64,000 nucleotides of DNA from NCBI GenBank assembly GCA_039090855.1, contig CM077027.1:104879187-104943186 (forward strand), written 5' to 3'. Under the pieces are notes generated by a model. That model worked only from the letters and a program-made list of their open reading frames with translations. It was not told the DNA's origin and searched no databases. Shown here piece after piece: positions 1-9,330 of this stretch. A program made the translations under genes and the position numbers. This DNA is from Macrothele yani (taxonomy: Eukaryota > Arthropoda > Arachnida > Araneae > Macrothelidae). Numbering within the stretch: position 1 is the stretch's first letter; the number at the start of each line of letters is the position of its first letter.

Positions 1-490
1 GGACAGAGGCCTTTTCACAGTTTTTATTCTAGCGATATCATATTCATAATGTTTACATATCAAATCAAATTAATAATATTGCGCTTTTACTTAAGCACGA
101 AATATTAATTCATAGGCTGTAGGCCTAGGTTTTTTTAACAGTTTTAATTCTACTGATGTCAGATTCATAACTTTTACATATCAAATCAAGTTAATAATAT
201 TGTGATTTTACTTAAACATGAAATTTTAATTCATAGGCCCTAGGCCTAGACCTTTTAAAAAAATTTATTCTACCGATGTCATATTCATAACGTTTACCAA
301 TCAAAGCAAGTTAATATTGCGTTTTTACTTAAGCACGAAATATTAATTCACCGGCCCTAGACCTATGCCTTTTTGACAGTTTTTATCCTACCGATGTCAG
401 ATTCATAACGTTTACCTATCAATAAAACTTACTAATGTTATGCTAGTATTTTTAACTTTACTTAAACGTTAGAATATGACATCAGTAGAA
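1..490. repeat. Tandem array, ~120-bp unit
   Basis: About four units start near 9, 128, 248 and 367. Each unit has an opening around CCTTTTNACAG, then TTCATAACGTTTAC, then TTAAGCACGAAATATTAATT, and ends at a CCTAGG palindrome. The period is 119-121 bp. The first unit may continue beyond the left edge of the window. No coding potential is seen. Confidence 0.85.
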
Positions 491-499
491 TAAAAAGTG

Positions 500-965
500 T
501 TTAAAGGCCTAGGCTTAGGTGCGTGTAAAGAGCTAAGAAATGATACGATGAGTGCCTTTTATTAGATTCTATATCATATTTACAAATACCAAATGCCTAG
601 GTTGTAACTTAAAGTCTTCTAAAAAGGCCCGCGGCGTAGGTGCCTGGTAGAGCGCTGAGAAATGATCCGTTGAATGCCTTTTATAAGGTTTTATCAAATG
701 TTTACAAATACCAAACATCTAGGTTGTAACTTATAATCTTCTAAAAAGGCCCGCGGCCTAGGCGCCTTGTATAAAGGTCTGATAAATGATACGATGAGTG
801 TCTTTTATTAGGTTTTATAACATATTTACAAATACCAAATATCTAGGTTGTAACTTAAAATATTCTGAAAAGGCCCGCGCCTAGGTGCTTTGCAAACAGC
901 TGAGAAATGCTCCATTGAGTGCCTTTTACCAGGTTTATGTGAAATGTTTACAATTACCAAATATA
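500..965. repeat. Second tandem array, ~122-bp unit
   Basis: Units begin at GGCCTAGGC or AGGCCCGCG near 505, 624, 746 and 870. They share GCTGAGAAATGATACG, TGCCTTTTATTAGGTTTTAT and TTACAAATACCAAATATCT. The unit differs from the preceding array but keeps the CCTAGG-type junction. The last unit decays into unique sequence. Confidence 0.85.
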
Positions 966-1061
966 CGGAAATGATCTTTCAAAAGGATATAATGAGCAGA
1001 ATAATTTAAATCCGTATTCTTTTCCGGAAAATAAAACAGTTTACCGTTGGTAAGATTATAC

Positions 1062-1241
1062 CATTGGACGAATCGGCGTTGGACCAATCGTGCCATTGGA
1101 CGAATAGGCATTGGACCAATCGTACCATTGGACGAATCGGCATTGGACCAATCGGACATTGGACCAATCGGCATTGGACCAATTATCCCTTTGGACGAAT
1201 CGGCATTGGACCAATCGTCGTTGGACGAATCGTCCGGTACC
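1062..1241. repeat. 15-bp minisatellite of CATTGGACCAATCGG type
   Basis: About twelve units alternate between ATTGGACGAATCGG and ATTGGACCAATCGG. Each carries a near-palindromic TTGGACCAA core, which is an ATTGG facing a CCAAT. Short open frames over it are only a by-product of the 15-bp period. Confidence 0.9.
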
Positions 1242-2021
1242 GATTTTAATCTAGCGTGAAATACAGGGTGTTCACAAAGTCTCTTTACAACTTTGCATAT
1301 TTATTACGGGTACACTGTATGAGATAAACAAATGTGGTTGAGCACATAAGTAAGAGAAAAGACTAAAGTAATTTCTATATCATTACAAAATGCGCACCAT
1401 TTGTTGCGAGTAGAACTTCTAGCCGAAACTCCAATTCGAACCATGTGCGCTGCAGCATGTCCTCAGTAATGGTCGAAATGGCATTGTTGATCTCCGACTT
1501 CAGATCATCAACGTCCTGCACCTTTGTCCGATACACGATATCCTTTACATATCCCAATAATAAAAAGTCAAGAGGTGTAACGTCGGGGAAACGTAATGGC
1601 CATGCAATTGGACTATCCTGTCCAATCCACTTCCCAGGGGATGTTTTGTTTAAAAAGTCCCGAACGTGCCGTCCCCAATATGGTGGCTCTCCGTCCTGTT
1701 GGAGTATCACGCTTGGTTGAAGGTCCTCCAACTGTGGCATAACATGCTCACGCAAAACATCCAGGTAAACATCTGCCGTTACTGTTTTCTACTGAAGAAA
1801 AATGGTCCAAGGATTCGGTTATGTATAACACCGACCACACGTTCACTTTAGGACTGCCTTTTGCAAGTTCCATAAACGCATGAGGATTTTGATACCCCCA
1901 GATCCTGACATTGTGCCTGTTTAACTGCCCAGAGACATGAAAAGTTGCCTCATACGTGAAACAAATATGTGTAAGAAACTCGAGATCTTCACTCAGTCTA
2001 TCCAGCATCGTTACTGAGAAT

Positions 2022-2131
2022 TATTTTTGTCGTGGTGTATCGTTTGCTTCTTTTATATATAAATAATAATTCTTTTTGTCGTGGTGTATCGTTTGCTTTT
2101 TTTTCGTCGTGGTGTATCGTTTGCTTTACTG
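2022..2131. repeat. Triplicated ~30-bp motif inside the transposase
   Basis: GTCGTGGTGTATCGTTTGCT occurs three times within 110 bp, separated by T-rich spacers. It interrupts the transposase reading frame, so it expanded after the transposon inserted or in a dead copy. Confidence 0.85.
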
Positions 2132-2146
2132 TATGCATATGAGCAT

Positions 2147-2186
2147 AAATGCTCCGGTCCCCTGTGTACCGAGGACCGGAGCATTT
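2147..2186. repeat. Perfect 14-bp inverted repeat, 12-nt spacer
   Basis: The left arm is AAATGCTCCGGTCC (2147-2160) and the right arm GGACCGGAGCATTT (2173-2186). It lies in the broken transposase region and is one of several short-spacer palindromes in this window. Confidence 0.9.
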
Positions 2187-2514
2187 TTAGTCTCTCTGGC
2201 AGCGGAACGAATGGACTTCCTCGGGCTTCATGAAAATGAATCACGAACACGTTCGATGCCTTTATTCGTTGTTCGTGGGGAGCCACTACGATCTTGATCC
2301 AATACGGACCAAGTTTCCATGAATTTCTGGTGCCATTGGCGGAAACTAGGACAAGATGGCTGGGTTTTCCCATACTTAGTCCGGAAATGATGCTTTTGTG
2401 TATCAAATTTCGTTTCGATGAACCAAGCGACGCACAGCGCTCTTTCTTGAGGGGACCACATTTTCATAGAAAAGCACCTGCTACATCAGTGAGGGACCTA
2501 TAACGAAAAACGAT

Positions 2515-2670
2515 AATTAAAACACAGTTTGCCGTTTTTACACGATTTTAAAATAATTACTGTTAAAAATATATATACACTAAATTAAAACATGAGCACT
2601 TTCAAGTTCACTGTGGACCCGTCATCAGATGGTGTGGTTGCGCTATGCCCTGGGAAGGTATATATATACG
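2515..2670 (-). repeat. Left terminal repeat of the Penelope-like element (inverted)
   Basis: This is the inverted copy of 3642-3797, about 155 bp with a few substitutions. It ends in a TATATATA run next to CCCTGGGAAGG. It carries the hammerhead-like core on the minus strand. Confidence 0.85.
2591..2643 (-). ncRNA. Hammerhead-ribozyme-like core, left copy
   Basis: On the minus strand CTGATGA (2628-2622) is followed by a potential stem II and then GAAA (2603-2600), the two conserved boxes of hammerhead ribozymes. Hammerheads are known in Penelope-like terminal repeats. The stem II here, GGGTCC against GAACTT, has one mismatch. An extra C separates CTGATGA from the stem, and I could not define stem III or the cleavage site. 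This is a candidate only. Confidence 0.35.
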
Positions 2671-3556
2671 GAATTCAAGACCAATTATGCATTACCCTAT
2701 TTGGACATCTTGTTGGAAAGAAACCCTATTACGAACGAAGTAACTCACTCTGTATATAGAAAAGCAACTGCAACAATATCTATGATTCCCTATAACTGCT
2801 TCCACAAACTCAGGCAAAAACTCTCAGCCCTTCACTTTATGTTTCCCCGAGCAGTTACACATTCATCCTCAACTGATCAAAGAGACCTAGAAGTTGCAAA
2901 AATTATGGATATTACAGCATTATATAATTATCCATCTACCACAGTTAACGCCGTGGTAGATGGATAATTATATAATGCGCCGTGTCTTTAATGCATTATA
3001 CTCAACATTACCAAGAACGAGACCAACCATTTCATATGTCGGCAAACTACCATACATCCCTGCTGTCACAAATACCCTAAAAAAAGCATGTCGACCATTT
3101 AATATCGATTTTGGCATAAAAACGTGCAACATTCTCGCCCATATTAAAAATGACAGGGATCAGATTCCCCTTGGTTACAAATTTGGTGTGTATGCAATCT
3201 CACTAAAAGTTATGAACGCTGAAGTAACCGACCAGATATACATATGTTTGACCCGTCGCAATCTTAATTTACATGTCTCTGAACATAAATACAATGTTAA
3301 AACATTCCCCACCTCCACCGCCCTTTCAAGACTATGCCTGATGGGTCAACACCAACCTATCTGGGACGATGTTACTATGTTACATACGCCGACTACCTGT
3401 TCATCTATAATCTTGTCAGAAAGCCTATTGATAAACAAACATAGGGCAGAATGTTGTAACGACGATACCCCTATCACTATACGGTTACCATGGAAACTGC
3501 TTTGTAACTACTACAGCGAAAGAGACAATACCGGTAACAACACAAGCTCCAATTAA
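2629..3556 (+). pseudogene. Penelope-like reverse transcriptase end plus GIY-YIG endonuclease, broken
   Basis: The first frame (to 2967) has LPYLDILLERN and SVYRKATAT, the pattern of the conserved region near the end of Penelope-type reverse transcriptases. The second frame (2960-3556) has YIPAVTNTLKKA and FGVYAIS followed by ICLTRRNLNLHVSEHK, which matches the GIY-YIG layout (GVY, then a YIGxT-like stretch, then RxxEH). The YIG itself has become YIC. The two frames meet at a perfect palindrome (2917-2978) that brings in a stop codon. Most of the reverse transcriptase is missing at the 5' side, so this is a dead, 5'-truncated copy. Confidence 0.75.
2917..2978. repeat. Perfect 26-bp inverted repeat, 10-nt spacer
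   Basis: The left arm runs 2917-2942 and the right arm 2953-2978, with no mismatch. The arms read from GCATTATATAATTATC inwards. The repeat lies exactly where the Penelope-like frame breaks and creates the stop at its right arm. It looks like a local template-switch event. Confidence 0.95.
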
Positions 3557-3641
3557 ACGACATGATTATGTAATGAACATGCGCATGCCAAAACATACTG
3601 TTTTGTCAATGTACTTACTATATATATATATATATATATAT

Positions 3642-3797
3642 ATACCCTCCCAGGGCATAGCGCAACCACACCATCTGATGACGGGTCAACAGTGGACTTG
3701 AAAGTGCTCATGTTTTAATTTAGTGTATATATATTTTTAACAGTAATTATTTTAAAATCGTGTAAAGACAGCAAACTGTGCTTTATTATCTTTCAGA
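3642..3797 (+). repeat. Right terminal repeat of the Penelope-like element
   Basis: This is the partner of 2515-2670 in opposite orientation. It is preceded by a (TA)n run at about 3618-3644. In the sense orientation of the element it carries the hammerhead-like core. Confidence 0.85.
3660..3712 (+). ncRNA. Hammerhead-ribozyme-like core, right copy
   Basis: CTGATGA lies at 3675-3681 and GAAA at 3700-3703. Between them GGGTCA and GGACTT can pair with one mismatch around an ACAGT loop. CAT before CTGATGA can pair with ATG at 3709-3711 as a short stem I. The left copy has its one stem II mismatch on the opposite strand of the stem, so the consensus of the two copies pairs fully. Stem III is not clear. 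Confidence 0.4.
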
Positions 3798-3879
3798 ATT
3801 AATAAAATAAATTGACTTCCTATGAAAAAGGATAATGTCAATTAAAACTTAGATATTTAGTAAGGGAAGAAAACAGATT

Positions 3880-5243
3880 ATGGCACTGAGAAAAGAAGAT
3901 GGTTTTGTAACAAGAAATAGAAGCGACATTTTGACAAGAGGGAAAGATTTCTACTCGAAATTATATGAAAGGGGTGATACATGTACTCCAGACATCATGA
4001 AAGGTTCCAGTACCAGAGTTCTCCCAGTCCTCCCAGCAGAAGTTGCACATGCAATCAAGAACATGAAGCGGGGAAAAGCTCCAGGAGAAGATGGAATTAC
4101 TGTAGATATCCTACAAGAAGCAAGTGGAGAAATTGAAACAGTACTCGCCCAAATTTTCACTCGATGCCTTAATGAAGGGAAGATTCCTGAGGATTGGAAC
4201 AACGCTACAATGATCCTGCTACATAAAAAAGGGGACATTGAGGATCTCCGGAACTACAGACCTATCAGCCTCCTATCAGTGGTTTATAAAATCTTCACTA
4301 AAGTTCTTTCACACCGCTTGAAGGTAACACTGGACATGGCTCAACCGAGAGAACAAGCTGGATTCAGGAGTGGCTACAGCACTATAGATCATATCCACGT
4401 ACTGAGAGAACTAATTGAAAGAGCGAGGAAATATGAACTTCCATCGTGCATGGCTTTTATCGATTATGAAAAGGCCTTTGATTCGGTGAAACGATCAGCA
4501 GTTACAATGGCTTTGAAATCCTGCGATATTGAAGATGCATACATTAATATTATTAATAACATCTATGAAAATGCAAGTGCAAAGAATCGGCTGTTTGAAA
4601 ATACAACACACATGAAAATTGGAAAGGTAAGACAAGGTGACATCATATCTCCCAAGCTCTTTAATGCCACATTGGAAAATGTCTTTCAATCATTGAACTG
4701 GGAAAACAAAGGGATAAAGATTAATGGAGATTATCTAACTCACCTTCGTTTTGCTTATGACGTAGTCATTTTTGCAACCACCCTATCAGAGCTGCAGAGT
4801 ATGATCCAGGAACTTGCTGACAAGAGTAAAGAAGTGGGATTAAAATGAACTTTCAGAAGACAAAAGTGATGAACAATGCTTTTACAAGAAATGAAGATTT
4901 ATTGATTGATGGAGAAAAGCTGGAGGTAACAGAAACGTACGTTTATCTTGGACAGCAGATATCAAGTGAGGGTCACATTGATGAAGAAATTAATCGGCGT
5001 GTAAAACTTGCCTGGAGAGCTTTTGGAAAAAACAGCATAATTTTTAAGCGCAATATGCCATTATGTCTTAAAAGGAAAGTGTTTGATCAATGCATCCTTC
5101 CTGTGCTTACGTATGGTGCAGAGACGTGGACCTTAACTAAAAGAGACATACAAAGGCTGCAGACAACTCAAAGAGCATGGAGAGGGGCATGCTTGGTGAA
5201 ACCAGGAGAGATAAGAAGAGGAATTCGTGGATCCGAAAAATGA
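3880..5243 (+). pseudogene. RTE reverse transcriptase, inactive copy
   Basis: This would be the reverse transcriptase of a non-LTR retrotransposon of the RTE clade (BovB-like). Visible motifs are NYRPISLLSVVYK, EQAGFRSGYSTIDHI, FIDYEKAFDSV (motif A), VRQGDIISPKLFN and VGLKMNFQKTKV. The catalytic FADD box is changed to FAYD near 4750-4760, which removes a metal-binding aspartate. A 1-nt loss near 4842 shifts the frame (3880-4848, then 4845-5243). Further on, the frame is lost and a 38-bp inverted duplication interrupts the C-terminal region. Compared with the ~796-residue RT frame of the copy at 25.3-27.7 kb, the first ~265 residues are missing. Confidence 0.9.
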
Positions 5244-5300
5244 CAAGAGTGGAAGACATCATTATCACAGTTAAATCCCTGAAATGGTGACTGAAAAAAA

Positions 5301-5389
5301 ATTTCGGCTGTCCATCGATGGTCTGTCCTTCTGGCAGTTTGGGCGGGACATACTGCCAGAAGGACAGACCATCGATGGATAGCCGAAAT
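5301..5389. repeat. 38-bp inverted repeat, 13-nt spacer, inside RTE copy 1
   Basis: The left arm (5301-5338) and right arm (5352-5389) differ at one position. The right arm matches the normal RTE sequence, while the left arm is an inverted duplicate of it. The spacer is TTGGGCGGGACAT. Confidence 0.92.
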
Positions 5390-5675
5390 TTTAGATTGGA
5401 TTCCAAGGGACAGGAAAAGACCCAGAAGAAGACCACATGGGATATGGGTGGATGAAATTCGAAAGTATGCGGGAGTAACATGGAGGAGACAGGCACAATA
5501 CAGACCGTTGTGGAAGAAACTTGGGAAGACCTTCGTCCAGCAGTGGATTGATAATGGTTGACAATGATGATGCTGATTTACAATATATTATACAAAAAAT
5601 GACATGAACTTACATAGTACAGGGTGTCAGTAATAAATGTGCAAAGTTGTAAAGAGGCTTTGTGGGCACCCTGTA

Positions 5676-6765
5676 TAGCATCAACAAGAGGACTGAGGAT
5701 CAATTAAGAACGTTAGTTTATTCATTCAACAACAAGTTAGAGGAGGAAACTAACTGGTTAATTCAACTACTAAGAACAAATAATAAAAACCTGCACAGCC
5801 AAATGTCAAAAGAGTCTAGCATCCCATGAAGAATAAATTTTCAGAATTTAAAAATCGCAAATCCTCCAGAAAAACAGACGAAGTAATTGCATTAGGATTT
5901 ATTAAATTATACCAAAAAGGTGATGAAAATTGTTAATGAAATATAAAAGCAGCTGCATTTAATTCAAAAACCTTTTTTTTTCAATATCTGCTAATAGCCT
6001 AGATTGATAACTTTTGTTCTTTAGTTTTCCTGAAACTTAATGCCTGCTTACTTCATATCAGAACTTTGGATCTAATTCTGCAGAAAAAGTTCCATGTACT
6101 GAATTCTTCTTCTTTCAGTAGCTATGGAATTTTCTGGGCAATGTCTCGCGTGTTTATAAATCAGCATTGTTACGTGCTTTCCGTAGCTTCTGAAACCCGC
6201 GTAGAGAAATAAGTGTGGTAACAGAGCTCATTCCATAGTCCATCCGTTTTCAAAAAACAGGTGTCATTTCGACACGAACGTGCTTCTTTCATGCATAAAC
6301 AGCTAAGTGACATTTATTCAGTTTCAAAAGTGCTTCTGAAATCGTGACAAGATGCCTCTGAAAACTATTTAAGACTCCATCAAGTCAGAGACAAGAAATG
6401 AGGGCTAAATTCAAGAACAAAGGCAACTGGAAGGCAAATTATAGTAACTAAAAGCACGATAATGTTGGTGAAACAATGCTGTTCTGTCTGGGTTATCCCT
6501 ACTAGCTAAATGTTTATATCATGGAATTCCGAAAACTTAACACATTGCTGATTTCAATGCAGTAGAGTGTGAGTAAGACTGATTAAATGTTTTTGCTCTA
6601 CAAGCAGCGAGATAAGAAGCAAATATCAAAATCAGCAAAAGACCTAGCATTTGAACCGTAGAACAGATAAATTTTACGGTTTGAATGTTTTTTTTATATG
6701 TAATTGATTAAACGCGAAACAGTCACGTATGTAATTCATTCGCTTTTAATCGATCTGCTCCTTGT
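5676..6765. other. Intergenic, nothing recognised
   Basis: AT-rich sequence without a convincing reading frame, RNA gene or terminal repeats. Confidence 0.6.
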
Positions 6766-6915
6766 CCAAGTAGCCAAGAGGTCTGAGGCCCTATCTTCTA
6801 ACTATTCGTCCGATATGGATATGGGTTCGAGTCCCATGGGAAGCGTGATGGTCTAAGCCCTGGCTTCTGATTATTCGTACGAGATGGGCCTGTGTTCGAA
6901 TCTCGTGAGGTATGG
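6766..6915 (+). mobile_element. tRNA-derived SINE heads, family 1 (fragment, dimeric)
   Basis: There are two successive tRNA-like heads. The first has an A-box-like TAGCCAAGAGGTCTGAGGC and a B box GGGTTCGAGTCCC. The second has GGTCTAAGCCCTGG and TGTTCGAATCTC. Between them lies TTCTGATTATTCGTACGAGATG, which characterises family 1 here. The usual family 1 body and A-tail are missing. Confidence 0.75.
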
Positions 6916-6944
6916 ATATTGTTTCTCCTTAGCATACTATAAAG

Positions 6945-7650
6945 AAGAATTTTTCAATTTTGACTCTTAGAAGCATCGACAAAAATAAGAAATACATCTA
7001 CGCCTCCTGGCGGAAAAGCCATGCCCAATTTTAAGCAGTAGGTATTCTCAAATGGTTTTCCGAGGCTTGAGTGGTAATCGTCTACGAAAGAATTTTTTAA
7101 ATCGAGTTTTCAGAAGCTCAGATTTTGCTGCAAATGCATCAGAAACAGCTGTAAACACTTACGCTCCCTGTTGGCAAAATGATTCAATACCAAAAATTTG
7201 AAATTACGTGTATAACATTTCGCACCCGGAGCTGTATGTGATACAGAAATAATTTTTAAATAGAACGTTCAGAAGTAGAGATATCGGGGAAATCGCAGTT
7301 TACCTTTACACCGTCTAGCGGATAATCTATGCGATTCTTGAAAACGAAATCGTCCTCAAACTAGTCTTCGTTATAAATGGCACCGAAAGGAACAAATAAT
7401 TTTTTAAATCGGATATTTAGATGCAAATGTATGGAACAAAATATATTTTAAATTCGACAGCATCTGCATTTACGCCCTCTAGTGGCAATTTTATGCATTG
7501 GGATAACTGGAAAGCAAAGATTCTCACATTTCAAGATTTACAATGCAAAAATATTTTTCCAATAGTTGCAGAGATATGGTGTTCACAGACGGACGGACTG
7601 ACAAAGCAATAGTATAAGCATGTACTTACTTTCTTTACAAAAGACGTGCC
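6945..7650 (+). repeat. Unclassified interspersed repeat, family B
   Basis: Repeated modules such as GCAGAGATATCGGGGAAA, TTTACGCCC followed by CTAGTGGC or similar, and GCTCAGATTTTGCTGCAAA match the copies at 11.1 and 50.2 kb. The right end has ACAGACGGACGGAC followed by a hairpin (GCATGT 7618-7623 with ACGTGC 7644-7649). No protein is encoded. Confidence 0.75.
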
Positions 7651-8149
7651 AAAAGAAATAATGAGGAGCATAATGCTACTTTAATCTGCATTCTGCCCTG
7701 TCCTCAAGAAAGGTATGTTTTTTCAAAGAAATGCATATTGCCTTTCCCGTGCCATTTTTCCTCAGCACTTTCCCTTGTTCCTATTATTTTTTTCCGTTTC
7801 TATGGAAATGGGAATACGTATTTGAACAAAGTACTGAGAGCATATATTGATCTTAATTATCGAAATGCATTTCAGAGAAAAGCGACTGTTTAAATGGATC
7901 CAATAACATGATCTCTAATATCCCGATTCCAAACACTCCTGAAGAATACAAATGGATTACATCCTATACAGAAGTACCGAGAAGGCTTCGAGGAAAACTA
8001 AATTGCTTTTATTCATAATTTGTAGCCTATTTTGAGATGGATAAAGTTCTTTACTGCAAAACATTTTGCTGAATTATTGTAGAATAGGTTAGCTAGACCT
8101 GTCTGAAAATACGAGAATCAGCCGGATTACTGAGCTGCGAAACAACACC
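7651..8149. other. Intergenic, nothing recognised
   Basis: No gene, repeat boundary or structured motif that I can support. Confidence 0.6.
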
Positions 8150-8870
8150 GAATGCACATTCTGTATACACTGCCTAGTCATTAATAATCGGACACCGGCA
8201 TCTCTACAAATAATCTTTATTTGCATGACGGCCTGTAGTTTTCGTGGAATACTCTCCAGCAGTGTTTTGTAAATGTACCACGTACGTTCCGTTATTCGCT
8301 CTTCAAAGCAGTGCTAATTTCAGTTTTTTCTTTATTGTTAGGCGATCTGTTCTTCCACGCACAGAACAATTCAATTCGTTACAGAGATTCTCTATAGGGT
8401 TCAGATTAAAACTCTGGACTGGATAGTCCAACATTTTTGATGCCCATGTACAATATGTAATAACGCGAGTAGTATGGAATGGAGCGTTGTTCTGCTCATA
8501 GATATATGCTTCTTCTCCAAATTACTACCATAACGTTAGTTGTGCACATTTGCCCAGGATGCCTAGGTAAAGCTAAGAATTCATGGTTTTTTTCAAAAAC
8601 GACTTAAGGGTCCAAGTCGAATTACGAAAAACCACTTCATATCATTACGCTGCCTCCACCAAACTTCAGTGTCTGGATGATACAGTCCGGAAGACATTTT
8701 TCTTCTTGAATTTGCCATACCCAGGAGCGACTTGTAAACTGTGTACACCACCAGTCCAAAGCAAAGTGTTCGGTTGGTCTGCAGTCCAAGGCATTAGTCG
8801 AAGTGATTAAAGGCTTGTGGACGGCTGCTTCACCTTGTGCTGCGTCCTGAGCACTGTGCTGTTGCTAACA
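8150..8870 (-). pseudogene. Tc1-like transposase remnant
   Basis: Reading the minus strand from about 8410 down gives FNLNPIENLCNELN, the SPDLNPIENLW-type box that carries the last catalytic Glu of Tc1 transposases. Further upstream on the minus strand, HPDTEVWWRQ and RLGP-like stretches fit the region before the second Asp. CACTGCCTAGTCATTAATAA at about 8168-8187 may be a worn terminal repeat. Many stops and frame changes make this an old copy. Confidence 0.65.
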
Positions 8871-8947
8871 TCGGCCACAATAGTCCCACATAGGGTTTGC
8901 GTGATTTGAGGCAATGTTGATTTTAAGCGTATGACGTAAATCCTTCT

Positions 8948-9330
8948 TGCCGGTGGTGGATACGAATCCACCAGCCTCTACCCACCCCGGAGCCAGTTAT
9001 TCTCCCAACTGAACCACTGCGACAGTGGCTTATCGCTGCAACTTGCCGTTTTAACACTTGCGTCCCCTTAGTGGTACGTCATATCCCCCTTTTGAGGAAG
9101 GCGGTGCACGAAATCGCAGGTTTCGTAACCCATGCTTGAAGGAGCTCGCTGTTGAAGAAGGAATTCTGATTAATTCCGGACGACATGTTTGCCGGTGGTG
9201 GGATACAAATCCACATCTGCCCGCCCCGGAGCTCGTTATTCTCCCTACTATACTAACCCGAACTTCGCTTACCACTGCAACCTTGACTTACCGCTCGCCG
9301 TTTTGACTCTTGTGTCTGCTCAGTGGTATG
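8948..9330 (-). mobile_element. tRNA-derived SINE, family 2, two heads in tandem
   Basis: Two direct repeats about 241 bp apart begin TTGCCGGTGGTGG (about 8948 and 9189). On the minus strand each contains an A-box-like TGGTTCAGTTGG and a B-box-like GGATTCGTATCC, with GAGAATAACTGGCTCCGG between them. The stretch between the heads (ATGCTTGAAGGAGCTCG, TTGAAGAAGG) reappears inverted at about 11.9 kb, so it belongs to the SINE body. Confidence 0.65.

Larger units (their letters stand above)
1375..2467 (-). pseudogene. mariner-like transposase, broken
   Basis: A DDE/D transposase of the IS630/Tc1/mariner superfamily would cut and paste the surrounding element in the nucleus. The N-terminal part (2467 to about 2228) is a helix-turn-helix module with FRQWHQKFMET and DRSGSPRTT. 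The C-terminal part (1755-1375) has LQQDGEPPYW, where QQDGAPPH is usual, and DVTPLDFLLLGYVKD, which carries the third acidic residue. The middle is in other frames (2008-1748) and is interrupted near 2020-2130 by a triplicated T-rich 30-mer. The frame breaks and the lost His in QQDGxPxH argue that it is inactive. Confidence 0.85.
2515..3800 (+). mobile_element. Penelope-like element, truncated, with inverted terminal repeats
   Basis: The core codes on the plus strand for the end of a Penelope-type reverse transcriptase and a GIY-YIG-like endonuclease. About 155 bp at the left (2515-2670) reappear inverted at the right (3642-3797), for example ACACGATTTTAAAATAATTA. Penelope-like elements are known for terminal repeats that can be direct or inverted. 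The element sits just upstream of the transposase start of the mariner that hosts it. Confidence 0.75.
3840..5575 (+). mobile_element. RTE-clade LINE, 5'-truncated (copy 1)
   Basis: Only the reverse transcriptase half is present. The 3' end finishes GATTGATAATGGTTGACAAT followed by a short ATG-rich tail, as in the other copies of this family here. It lies inside the mariner-like transposon directly after the Penelope-like element. Confidence 0.85.
1264..5673 (-). mobile_element. mariner-like (IS630/Tc1/mariner) transposon carrying two nested retroelements
   Basis: The left end starts CAGGGTG after a TA at 1262-1263. The right end finishes CACCCTG before a TA at 5674-5675. The terminal ~45-60 bp match in inverted orientation, including CTCTTTACAACTTTGCA read from the left end. 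The transposase lies near the left end on the minus strand. A Penelope-like element (about 2515-3800) and an RTE LINE (about 3840-5575) lie between the transposase start and the right terminal repeat. Without them the transposon would be about 1.4 kb, usual for the family. I infer that the two terminal repeats belong to one element. Confidence 0.72.

Noticed and set aside
2591..2643. A proven hammerhead ribozyme
   Set aside because: Only two of the conserved boxes and one imperfect stem can be shown by eye; kept as a candidate with low confidence.
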